From Neobacillus mesonae (GTDB taxonomy: Bacteria > Bacillota > Bacilli > Paenibacillales > Paenibacillaceae), in assembly GCA_023715865.1 (NCBI GenBank), contig JAMBOW010000001.1, forward strand, positions 682,001 to 746,000: a stretch of 64,000 nucleotides of DNA, read 5' to 3'. Under the pieces are notes generated by a model. It saw only the letters and a list, made by a program, of their open reading frames with translations, searched no databases and was not told where the DNA came from. This document shows positions 57,822 to 64,000 of the stretch, piece by piece (the first letter of the stretch is position 1; each line of letters starts with the position of its first letter). The translations under genes were made by a program, and so were the position numbers.

Positions 57822-57933
57822 GTCGTACGACAAAAACATATATACAACAGAAGTCGCATATTCTGCGGCTTTTTTATTTATTGTATAGAAGTTCTTGTCG
57901 TTTACACAAGAAAAGAACTTCTATACAATCCCG
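57822..57933 (+). repeat. Family-2 element, copy 7 (tandem arms) with terminator
   Basis: GTACGACAAAAACATATATACA; hairpin AGTCGCATATTCTGCGGCT plus T6; GAAGTTCTTGTCG and AAGAACTTCTATAC. Nearly identical over >80 bases to copy 3 at 13.8 kb, so one spread recently. Confidence 0.87.
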
Positions 57934-57956
57934 TTGGGCATAAGGGCATGAGATAT

Positions 57957-57980
57957 AAAGCTAAAGGGCAGGTTAATTCT
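57957..57980 (+). repeat. Family-1 element, C module
   Basis: AAAGCTAAAGGGCAGGTTAATTC, in the same place relative to the family-2 element as at 13.96 kb. Confidence 0.7.
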
Positions 57981-58051
57981 ATAATCGGAAGGAAAAGGTA
58001 TATAGAAAGGGAACTATTTGATATACCGGATTAAAGAAAGGAGAGAAGGCT

Positions 58052-58423
58052 ATGAGTAAATCATTTATTGAACAAGTACATTATATTAGAATTCCTGTTA
58101 AAGATTTAGAACTGTCTGCACAATGGTATAGAGATGTATTAGGGCTCCAGTTACTAAACAATACTGAGGAACTTGCAATTTTAAAAGTAAATGAAGGACC
58201 TTTCTTACTTATCTTAGTCCCTACCGAAGATGAAACATTTGCACATTTTACAATTGATAATGAACAAGAATTTAGCATTGGCTTTACAAGTCCAGAATTA
58301 ACTAAATTTCATCAACACTTAATTGATAATCAAGTTAAGGTCGAGGATATAAAAGAAGATAATGGTCATGCCTTTTTCCATTTTTATGACCCAAATGGTA
58401 ATAAACTTCAAGTACATTGGTAA
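58052..58423 (+). CDS. VOC family protein
   Basis: A 123-residue VOC protein: EQVHYIRIPVKDLELSAQWY, RDVLGLQLLNNTEELAILKV and the closing HAFFHFYDPNGNKLQVHW with the metal-binding-type end. The single domain would dimerise. ATG 58052 with AAGGAGAGAAGG upstream. Single-gene unit between a family-2/C junction and another C-like module. Reaction unknown. Confidence 0.9.
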   Translation: MSKSFIEQVHYIRIPVKDLELSAQWYRDVLGLQLLNNTEELAILKVNEGPFLLILVPTEDETFAHFTIDNEQEFSIGFTSPELTKFHQHLIDNQVKVEDIKEDNGHAFFHFYDPNGNKLQVHW

Positions 58424-58448
58424 GATTATAATAAATAGATTACCTTAT

Positions 58449-58472
58449 TTCATTAACGGGTGTTTTAACGGA
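58449..58472 (+). repeat. Family-1 element, C-like module
   Basis: CATTAACGGGTGTTTTAACGG, degenerate; it lies between convergent genes. Confidence 0.45.
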
Positions 58473-58511
58473 ATAAGACCCTATTACGACTTGTCCATTA
58501 TAAGAGAGAAA

Positions 58512-59462
58512 CTAGAGAGCATATTTCCAAATAAACCAGCAGATAAGTACGGACGCCCAAGAAATGAAACCAAATACCATGACGATTTTATTCTCGCTCC
58601 AGCCATACTTTAAGCTGAAATGATAATGAATCGGGGCCATTTTAAATAGGCGCAATTTCGTGCGTTTATAGTACCAGACTTGCAGAATGACCGAAAATTG
58701 TTCAACCAGATAAACAGAAAACAGGATTGGGATTAATATTTCAACCTTCTCAATAACCGCCAAGATGGAGAGTGAACCTCCAATTGCCAAAGATCCTGTA
58801 TCCCCCATAAATGCTCTTGCGGGATAGATATTATAGAAAAATAATCCCAGCAGACAGCTAATCATTATGAGCGAAAATGTTTGGACTTCTTGCTTGTCTG
58901 AAATCAGAAAAAAGAAAAAATAAGTTGGGATTGCAACATTTATCAATAGCCCATCAAGGCCATCTGTAAAATTAATAGCATTCGCTGATCCAACCACAAA
59001 TAGTAACATGATAGTTATGTACACGTAAACGGGCAAGTGTAGTTGAAAACCATTGAACAACAATATATTGCTTGTCAGAGCAAACGAATGGAACAAAGTA
59101 ATAAGCAGAATACATGTAAATGCAAATTGAAACACAAGTTTCGTCCGTCCAGAGATGCCTGATGGATCTTGCCAAGCTGCTTTTTTGAGATCATCCATAA
59201 ACCCGACAGAACTGAATAAAAGAAACGTAACGCACAAAAAGATCATCAATGGTGCAGGATAAAATTGTAGAGATGTTATAACACCAATAAGTAAAATAAG
59301 ACCGGCCATGAGAGGAGTCCCTTGCTTGGCTTGATGATCTGGGGGTAGCTCAGACCGAATGGGCTGCGTTAGCTTCAGGCTGCGTAATCCCCATATGAGT
59401 AGTGGTGTAAAAAATGCCACAAGCAAAAAAGAAAGACCAGATATACCTAACATTGCAAACAC
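58512..59462 (-). CDS. MraY-like phospho-N-acetylmuramoyl-pentapeptide transferase paralogue
   Basis: A 316-residue polytopic membrane enzyme with about ten helices. MraY motifs are all present: KQGTPLMAGL, VGFMDD, NAINFTDGLDGL, FMGDTGSLAIGG and APIHYHFSLKYGWSENKIV. It transfers phospho-MurNAc-pentapeptide to undecaprenyl phosphate (lipid I). GTG 59462 is chosen: AAGGGGTGA lies 7 bases upstream and gives the normal MraY length; an in-frame GTG at 59537 has no ribosome binding site. No mur/fts genes are near, so this is an orphan copy, possibly a second MraY giving antibiotic tolerance. Confidence 0.9.
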   Translation of the reverse strand: MFAMLGISGLSFLLVAFFTPLLIWGLRSLKLTQPIRSELPPDHQAKQGTPLMAGLILLIGVITSLQFYPAPLMIFLCVTFLLFSSVGFMDDLKKAAWQDPSGISGRTKLVFQFAFTCILLITLFHSFALTSNILLFNGFQLHLPVYVYITIMLLFVVGSANAINFTDGLDGLLINVAIPTYFFFFLISDKQEVQTFSLIMISCLLGLFFYNIYPARAFMGDTGSLAIGGSLSILAVIEKVEILIPILFSVYLVEQFSVILQVWYYKRTKLRLFKMAPIHYHFSLKYGWSENKIVMVFGFISWASVLICWFIWKYAL

Positions 59463-59607
59463 TTCGAGTTCACCCCTTACCTGATATATAGTATATAAAT
59501 ATCTTGCAAACGACTCAGTTATACCTTTAAAATCCACTATACATAAGGTTGAAAATTCATTAAAGCGAAAGTTTTTTTTGTTTTTTTCTTATTTTTAATA
59601 TGAGTTG

Positions 59608-59700
59608 TTTAACTAACGGAAACTGTTTATTAAATAACACAACTAGCAGCTGGTCAATGGGTTCGGCTGCTTTTTCGTTAAGCTAGCGGGCAGGTTATTT
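59608..59700 (+). repeat. Family-1 element, copy 12 (A+B+C) with terminator
   Basis: A: TAACTAACGGAAACTGTTTA. B: AGCAGCTGGTCAATGGGTTC then GGCTGCT, T5, close in type to copy 2 at 4.3 kb. C: GTTAAGCTAGCGGGCAGG. Confidence 0.83.
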
Positions 59701-59783
59701 AAGTCCCAGATTCTTGGTAAATATGATATTATTGTATGATTATATTCCGATACATGGTATCTACTTATAGGGAGGGGTAATTT

Positions 59784-60350
59784 TTGTACAAGGCATATAT
59801 TGATGAAAACACGCACATGTCTATCCTTGAGGAACGGCATTCTGAAGATTTATTTAATTTAGTCAACAACAGCCGTGACTCCATAACTCAATGGTTGGAA
59901 TTCCCTAATAAAACTAAATGCGTCGAAGATACTAAAGTTTTTATTAGAAAATCATTAAATCGGTTTGCGAACAACAATGGATACTGGGCTGGGATCTGGT
60001 ACAGGAAGCAGATTGTTGGGTCAATAGGTTTACTGTATATAGACTGGGACACGGGACGTACTGAAATAGGTTACTGGTTAGGATCAACATATGAGGGTAT
60101 GGGTTTAATGACAAAAGCGTGTAATACTATGATCACTCATGCTTTTAATGATTTGGATTTGCACAAAGTAGAAATTGGAGTTGCTACAAATAACACTAAG
60201 AGTCGTGCGATTCCTGAGCGTTTAGGATTTACCCAAGAAGGAGTTATTAGAAGTTATGAAGTGTTACATAATCAGTTTCATGACAGAGTAATTTATGGAA
60301 TGCTTAAAGAAGAGTGGGCAACGATACATCCAACAAATAGGGAAAGCTAG
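59784..60350 (+). CDS. GNAT N-acetyltransferase, RimL-like
   Basis: A 188-residue acetyl-CoA-dependent acetyltransferase of the ribosomal-protein-serine type (RimL/YdaF): LEERHSEDLFNLVNNSRDSI, IGYWLGSTYEGMGLMTKACN with the acetyl-CoA loop, and VATNNTKSRAIPERLGFTQE. TTG 59784 follows AGGGAGGGG. Acts on a protein N-terminus or small amine; substrate unknown. Single-gene unit between two family-1 elements. Confidence 0.92.
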   Translation: MYKAYIDENTHMSILEERHSEDLFNLVNNSRDSITQWLEFPNKTKCVEDTKVFIRKSLNRFANNNGYWAGIWYRKQIVGSIGLLYIDWDTGRTEIGYWLGSTYEGMGLMTKACNTMITHAFNDLDLHKVEIGVATNNTKSRAIPERLGFTQEGVIRSYEVLHNQFHDRVIYGMLKEEWATIHPTNRES

Positions 60351-60360
60351 TCAAAAATAT

Positions 60361-60402
60361 AATGGAGCAGTTTGCCGGTTGGCAGCTGCTTCATTTTCAT
60401 TA
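60361..60402 (+). repeat. Family-1 element, B module with terminator
   Basis: GGAGCAG (60364-60370), TTTGCCGGTTGGCAG, CTGCTTC, then ATTTT. A and C modules are absent; a broken gene follows. Confidence 0.8.
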
Positions 60403-60427
60403 ATACAACTATGTATTCTTTGGTTCA

Positions 60428-60673
60428 TTGCTTTCAGATTGGGGATACACGGTTATCATACCTGAAATCCCGTACCACGGAGTGAGGGGGAAGTTAGACT
60501 ATTATGATTCGAAAGTATTACAAAAAGAGTTTTGGAACGTTGTAATTCAGGCGGTAGAAGAGTCGAGGCTCATAATTGATGAATTAATTGATGCTGACAA
60601 GCTAGTAGGCGTTATAGGGAACTCTGCAGGTGGATTTATTGCAGCAGGAGTTTTTTCAAACAACGAGAAATAG
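60428..60673 (+). pseudogene. Alpha/beta hydrolase fragment
   Basis: About 80 codons read SDWGYTVIIPEIPYHGVRGK and DKLVGVIGNSAGGFIAAGVF: the strand before the oxyanion loop and a nucleophile elbow GNSAGG of an alpha/beta hydrolase. The first ~60 residues and the whole C-terminal half with Asp and His are missing. ATG 60428 has no ribosome binding site. A relic right behind a B module. Confidence 0.6.
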
Positions 60674-60726
60674 CAATCTGTTAGTAACTGATTCGTCTAA
60701 GATGGCACTTGGGCAGGAGAGATTTC

Positions 60727-60772
60727 GGTGATTGATCAGGATCCAAACGGAACTAGATCAATCACCTTTTTA
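60727..60772 (+). terminator. Hairpin GGTGATTGATC / GATCAATCACC with T-run
   Basis: Perfect 11-bp stem, 18-base loop, T5. Plus-strand orientation; it follows the hydrolase fragment and faces the end of the TetR gene. Confidence 0.8.
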
Positions 60773-60787
60773 ATTCCTGAGCATGGT

Positions 60788-61402
60788 TTAGCGCTCTTGG
60801 ACGCGCGGACCCGCTACAATTCGCATGAGTATATCCGCATCCGGCAGCTGATGATCGTCATCGATAGGCATGTTGAGTGTAATCAATGCGGACAGTATGG
60901 TCAAAAATGCGGAGATGAGCTGGCGGGCATTGCCTTGTGCGAAATCCCCAATCTGCTGGCCTTCCTCGAACAAAGGAAGCAGCTGATCAATATAGCGATT
61001 CACAGAAAAATGCTGCAGCAATTGTTTAGCTTCAGTCGGCACATCTTCAGCTGAATTGGCGTGCTGGATCAGTTTAAACGGATATTGTGTGCTTTCCTCC
61101 TTCAGAATGCTCGCAGTAAAGATGCGAAGTTTGTCAAAAGGGGAACCAGAGATCTCGTAGATCCTTTCCATCTCCTCAGCAGTTTCCTCGGCAACTTGCC
61201 GGATCAAGGTGACGAACAGCTCTTCCTTCGATTCGAAAAACCGGTAGAGCTGGCCGGCACTAAGATCGGCTTCTTCAGCGATCATGCTCATCTTGGCTCC
61301 ATGCAAGCCACGTTGGGCAAATACTTTTAAGGCAGCTTCTAAGATTTGCTGTCTTCGCGTTTCTCGCCGTTTAATCAACTGTTCTTCGGATAATGGTGTC
61401 AC
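60788..61402 (-). CDS. TetR family regulator of the monooxygenase operon
   Basis: A 204-residue repressor: RRQQILEAALKVFAQRGLHG, HTH MSMIAEEADLSAGQLYRFFE, then a helical ligand domain. GTG 61402 with GGAGTGCC upstream. It lies 42 bases behind the monooxygenase gene on the same strand, so it is cotranscribed and probably binds the GAATGAA/TTCATTC dyad at their promoter, making a negative feedback loop. Confidence 0.9.
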   Translation of the reverse strand: MTPLSEEQLIKRRETRRQQILEAALKVFAQRGLHGAKMSMIAEEADLSAGQLYRFFESKEELFVTLIRQVAEETAEEMERIYEISGSPFDKLRIFTASILKEESTQYPFKLIQHANSAEDVPTEAKQLLQHFSVNRYIDQLLPLFEEGQQIGDFAQGNARQLISAFLTILSALITLNMPIDDDHQLPDADILMRIVAGPRVQER

Positions 61403-61444
61403 TGGTTAGGCACTCCTTTTACTCTACTTATTTGTTGTATATGA

Positions 61445-62926
61445 TCATGATGATGATGGCATAAGTTGCTCTATGGTTGCGAAGGGAGCTTGCTCAAATG
61501 AGGGAATCGTTTGTTCCAATCGTTCATGCAGCGGTCGATCCGAATCCTCGATCCATTGGTCTAACCATTCCTTAGCTTCACCGGAACCACCCGCAGCCAG
61601 CAAGGATGCGACCATATCCGCATTAAACAGTTCCCGCGGGGATAAGAACAAGGAGTTGACGAGCCAATATAATCCGAAAATGTCGTAATTGTCATTCTCC
61701 GTAGACCATTTGAGGGCATGTTCAAAATAGTGCTGCGCGAACGTCAAACCTTGAATCGGTTGTGCACCGATGTGCTCCACGCCTTCCCAGCGAAGATCAG
61801 ACACGACATTTAACCACCAGGCCGGCTTAATGATTTCTTGCATCCGATTAAGGACTTCGAGTTCGAAGTCAGGTTTGGGGCGACTCAACTGTTGGTGAAG
61901 ACATGCTTCAAGAATCTCCGCTTCAATCGCCGCAAGCGTCATTCCTTGTCCGTAAACAGGATCAAGTTGACAGAAGGCGTCTCCCATGACCAGCAATCCG
62001 GAAGGCCATCGTTCCATCTGTTCAAATCGCTGCCTTGACAGTTCTGGAACCCGAAAACCACGAGGTTGCCCGATCGGTTCCAGTCCTTGCAGCGCTTCAT
62101 TCAATAATGGGTTCCCTAGTTGCCGAATTTCTTGTTCGAATAATGCCGGGTCGGTGGAGGGATATCGACCGTTCAAATTCCAGAGTACCATTTCTGCTAT
62201 ATCGTTTTCAATGATCGAAAAAGCGCCTGCATGTGACGCTGCGAGAGGATCGCCTTCCATGCGAATCCCATCCAGCTTTTCCTTGCGACCTCCAGGGATG
62301 CGATAACGTCGTGTGCTGTACCCCAGAGATACTTTTAATCGCTCAGCTTGCGGAACTTCATACCCGAGCTCGGATAGCCATTGAACGGTTTTGGAGAAAC
62401 GGCCGCTAGTGTCGATGACAAGGTCTGCCGACATCGTTAACTGCTGACGTTCACCCGAGGTACGCTCCCTGACAACAATGCCTGTTACTCGTGAATGATC
62501 TTCTGTTGTTTGAAGATGAATCACATCATTCGAGCCAAGCAAAAGAACATTATCGATACCCTGAATATAGCTGCGCATGACCCATTCGAACAGGGCTCTG
62601 CTGAATGACGCATCGTGATTTTGTTCGATTGCGATCATCCGGCCGTAAGGGCTGAAAAGATGCGTGGTCTTCCCAAGCGTGGGGTGAGCTCCATTGTTGA
62701 TTAATTCATTAATAAATCCAGGGAATAAACGGTTTAGAATAATTCTGCTGCGAGGCGTAAGTCGGTGGGGCTGGAAAGCCTGAGGTGTTCCGGGACGGTT
62801 TTCAGGCTCTTCAGGAAAAGCGTCTCGGTCCACAATGATAACCTCGACATATAATCCAGACAGTACTTTAGCTGCCAGCAGCCCGGCGATGCCGCCACCA
62901 ATAATAATAGCGCGTTCCGTGTTCAT
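61445..62926 (-). CDS. FAD-dependent monooxygenase/epoxidase-like protein
   Basis: A 493-residue flavoprotein: FAD-binding AIIIGGGIAGLLAAKVLSGL at the N-terminus, DLVIDTSGR (DG-like motif) near residue 168, and the second FAD motif GDAFCQLDPVYGQGMTLAAI near 318. Sequence style is that of LasC/epoxidase-like proteins rather than of aromatic hydroxylases; it may hydroxylate or epoxidise a lipophilic compound or inactivate a drug. ATG 62926 with AGGAGGAATG upstream. First gene of an operon with its TetR regulator; leader ~190 bases. Confidence 0.88.
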   Translation of the reverse strand: MNTERAIIIGGGIAGLLAAKVLSGLYVEVIIVDRDAFPEEPENRPGTPQAFQPHRLTPRSRIILNRLFPGFINELINNGAHPTLGKTTHLFSPYGRMIAIEQNHDASFSRALFEWVMRSYIQGIDNVLLLGSNDVIHLQTTEDHSRVTGIVVRERTSGERQQLTMSADLVIDTSGRFSKTVQWLSELGYEVPQAERLKVSLGYSTRRYRIPGGRKEKLDGIRMEGDPLAASHAGAFSIIENDIAEMVLWNLNGRYPSTDPALFEQEIRQLGNPLLNEALQGLEPIGQPRGFRVPELSRQRFEQMERWPSGLLVMGDAFCQLDPVYGQGMTLAAIEAEILEACLHQQLSRPKPDFELEVLNRMQEIIKPAWWLNVVSDLRWEGVEHIGAQPIQGLTFAQHYFEHALKWSTENDNYDIFGLYWLVNSLFLSPRELFNADMVASLLAAGGSGEAKEWLDQWIEDSDRPLHERLEQTIPSFEQAPFATIEQLMPSSS

Positions 62927-63114
62927 AAATTCATTCCTCCTATTTTAAAATTTAGAATGATATTTCAAAGAAATGTCGAAATGGGCCTTGGTCCTATCGA
63001 ACGGAGTAAAAATGGACGCGTGAGTATTAATTTCATGAAATTACCTCCTTTCAAAAATGCTGAGTACAAGTAAAGTAATCCTGAAAAAGCTAAAAAGAAA
63101 GATTGAATTTTTGA

Positions 63115-63131
63115 GAATGAATGGTTCATTC
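63115..63131. promoter_or_regulatory. Candidate TetR operator of the monooxygenase operon
   Basis: GAATGAA-TGG-TTCATTC, placed immediately downstream of the minus-strand -10 box, over the expected transcription start. Confidence 0.72.
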
Positions 63132-63133
63132 AT

Positions 63134-63162
63134 AAAATATGGTATTTATTTCGTATTGTCAA
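63134..63162 (-). promoter_or_regulatory. Sigma-A promoter of the monooxygenase-tetR operon
   Basis: Minus strand: -35 TTGACA (63157-63162), 17-bp spacer, -10 TATTTT (63134-63139). Confidence 0.75.
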
Positions 63163-63404
63163 TCCCTTCGAGAACTTTGGAGAGAATATGTAATTATCTA
63201 CGAGATAATACACGATCAGTTTGTAGTACAGGTATTTGGTGGGGGGGGGAAATACAAGATAGCATCAGTGTCACTCGTAGGCATGTTGAAGATCATCCTC
63301 AATGAATGATGTTGCTGAAGCGAGAGTGGGTCTGTGTTGGCTTTTGTGAGGCAAGGCAGGAAGATGTGTCTTTACGTTATAGGCATTGTGTCGGTGATCT
63401 AGAA

Positions 63405-63520
63405 ATGGAGGGTGGGGAGGCACCACGCTTACCTCTCATAGACTTGGGAACAAGGTAAGCACATCCGTCGCCCTTCTATGAGTAAGATTTGAGCCGTTGC
63501 GAGAGATGCAGCTAAAGGGA
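63405..63520 (+). other. Possible group II intron RNA remnant
   Basis: The order GGTGGGGAGGCACCACGC, AGACTTGGGAACAAGGTAAG, then TCGCCC..CTATGAGTAAGATTTG resembles the part of bacterial group II introns that carries 'ACTTGGGAACAxGGTAAGCC'. No reverse transcriptase frame and no domain V hairpin were found. Confidence 0.3.
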
Positions 63521-63691
63521 AGGATTCTTTTAATATGTGCTAATATTGTAGAGAGCTACTTCTAATTCATGGAACATATGATTCATTAAGAACTTAAAAT
63601 TATTAGAAAATCCCTTTATATATTGTAAAAAAATAATAGGTATGAAAGTCTATGTTTGATAATTCGTATAAAGTTTAGAGGGGGATTTAAT

Positions 63692-64000
63692 ATGATGTTT
63701 CGTTCGAAAATAGACAACTTTTTTGTAGTGACTATATCCATCACGTTATTAGTATTACTTGCTGTATTTATAATCCCTCTGAGTGTAGATAACGAAAGAT
63801 CAATTATTGAAACAATTGTTGTACTGTCCCTTTGTGCTTTATCAGTTGGGTTTATTTTATGGTCTGCATTTTCTATTAAATATGTTTTCTATCAAGACCA
63901 TTTATTTGTTAAAGGTGGACCCTTTAGAAGTCGTATTTCCTATGAAGAAATAACAAGAATATCGACTACAAAAGAAATATTTACAGGTTATCGGCTGTTA
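63692..64000 (+). CDS. PH-domain (bPH_3-type) membrane protein, 5' part
   Basis: The gene runs off the window. 103 residues are visible: two membrane helices (FFVVTISITLLVLLAVFIIP; IIETIVVLSLCALSVGFILW) followed by the start of a bacterial PH domain (IKYVFYQDHLFVKGGPFRSR, ISYEEITRISTTKEI). This matches the small Bacillales PH-domain proteins. ATG 63692 with GAGGGGG upstream. Function unknown. Confidence 0.85.
   Translation, partial: MMFRSKIDNFFVVTISITLLVLLAVFIIPLSVDNERSIIETIVVLSLCALSVGFILWSAFSIKYVFYQDHLFVKGGPFRSRISYEEITRISTTKEIFTGYRLL

Larger units (their letters stand above)
62927..63691. other. Long intergenic region: monooxygenase promoter, then intron-like debris
   Basis: Holds the minus-strand promoter/operator at 63.12-63.16 kb, a G9 tract at 63240 and a stretch resembling the RNA part of a group II intron (63405-63520). 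No protein gene is supported. Confidence 0.55.

Noticed and set aside
59463..59537. Longer N-terminus for the MraY paralogue
   Set aside because: GTG 59537 lacks a ribosome binding site, and the extra 25 residues are not part of MraY proteins.
286..60402. Family-1 elements as a CRISPR array
   Set aside because: Copies are spaced by whole genes and vary in sequence and module content; no spacers of constant length and no cas genes.
286..60402. Family-1 elements as canonical integron attC sites
   Set aside because: The dyads resemble attC ends in style, but the core consensus GTTRRRY/RYYYAAC is not met (GTTAGTT has T at an R position), the B hairpin is a terminator, and no integron integrase is in the window.
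1..64000. rRNA, tRNA, prophage or secondary-metabolite cluster
   Set aside because: No rRNA-like or cloverleaf sequences, no phage structural genes and no NRPS/PKS or lantibiotic precursor genes were found by reading both strands.

Overview
The window looks like a stretch of chromosome from a low-to-medium GC endospore-former of the Bacillales, most likely Paenibacillus or a close relative. The basis is the Firmicutes-type strong Shine-Dalgarno sequences with frequent TTG/GTG starts, 17-19 bp sigma-A promoters, an LplABC-type sugar transporter, a Bacillus-type Zur regulon and the dense regulator content. No rRNA, tRNA, CRISPR array, prophage or intact insertion sequence was seen. The genus call is inference from gene style, not from a marker gene.

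Layout. 1-2.2 kb: end of fabZ, then an ECF sigma factor with an overlapping DUF4179-type anti-sigma gene. 2.5-30.9 kb: a mosaic of small, mostly single-gene plus-strand units (HIT, 2H phosphoesterase, HicB-like, aminoglycoside-phosphotransferase-like, DUF1569, ArsR, VOC, TIMP-like, DinB) mixed with regulator/target pairs: TetR with a CMD/aldo-keto reductase/cupin operon; MerR with an SDR; TetR with a GC-rich three-gene operon; AraC with DUF4386; and a two-component system with an ABC exporter. A ZTP riboswitch controls a PurO-type IMP cyclohydrolase at 12.9-13.8 kb. 31.2-39.9 kb: an XRE-cupin regulator diverges from an eight-gene operon (UPF0261/Tm-1-like, Gfo/Idh oxidoreductase, sugar isomerase, LplB/LplC/LplA transporter, cupin, PEP-hydrolase family). 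40.4-51.4 kb: TipAS-type MerR and GH29 alpha-fucosidase, then more single-gene units (VOC, SUMF1-like, GrpB, MDR reductase, DUF7336, SDR/TetR, a 607-residue unknown). 51.8-57.8 kb: a zinc-limitation regulon with three Zur boxes, the zinc-free S14 paralogue, a Fur-family regulator, ZinT and ZnuA-ZnuC-ZnuB. 58-64 kb: VOC, an orphan MraY paralogue, GNAT, a flavin monooxygenase with its TetR regulator, and the start of a PH-domain protein.

The most unusual property is the spacer DNA. Many genes are separated by copies of a modular palindromic element (family 1: a small CTAACG/CGTTAG dyad 'A', a strong GC-rich terminator hairpin 'B', and a second CTAAC/GTTAG-type dyad 'C'). A second terminator element (family 2, GACAAGAAC/GTTCTTGTC ends around an AGTCGC/GCGGCT hairpin) often occupies the A+B slot upstream of the same C module. 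Around and between these lie many decayed gene pieces: NUDIX, GNAT, NAD(P)-binding, prenyltransferase-like, alpha/beta hydrolase, ABC ATPase and IS3 OrfA remnants, plus genes with a single in-frame stop or frameshift. Together this looks like a cassette-like zone of gene gain, exchange and decay. No recombinase is encoded in the window, so the mobility idea is a hypothesis.

A second notable observation is an ~85-residue HYHTGD domain found once in ZinT and twice in ZnuA, in ZnuA at the position of the usual histidine-rich loop.
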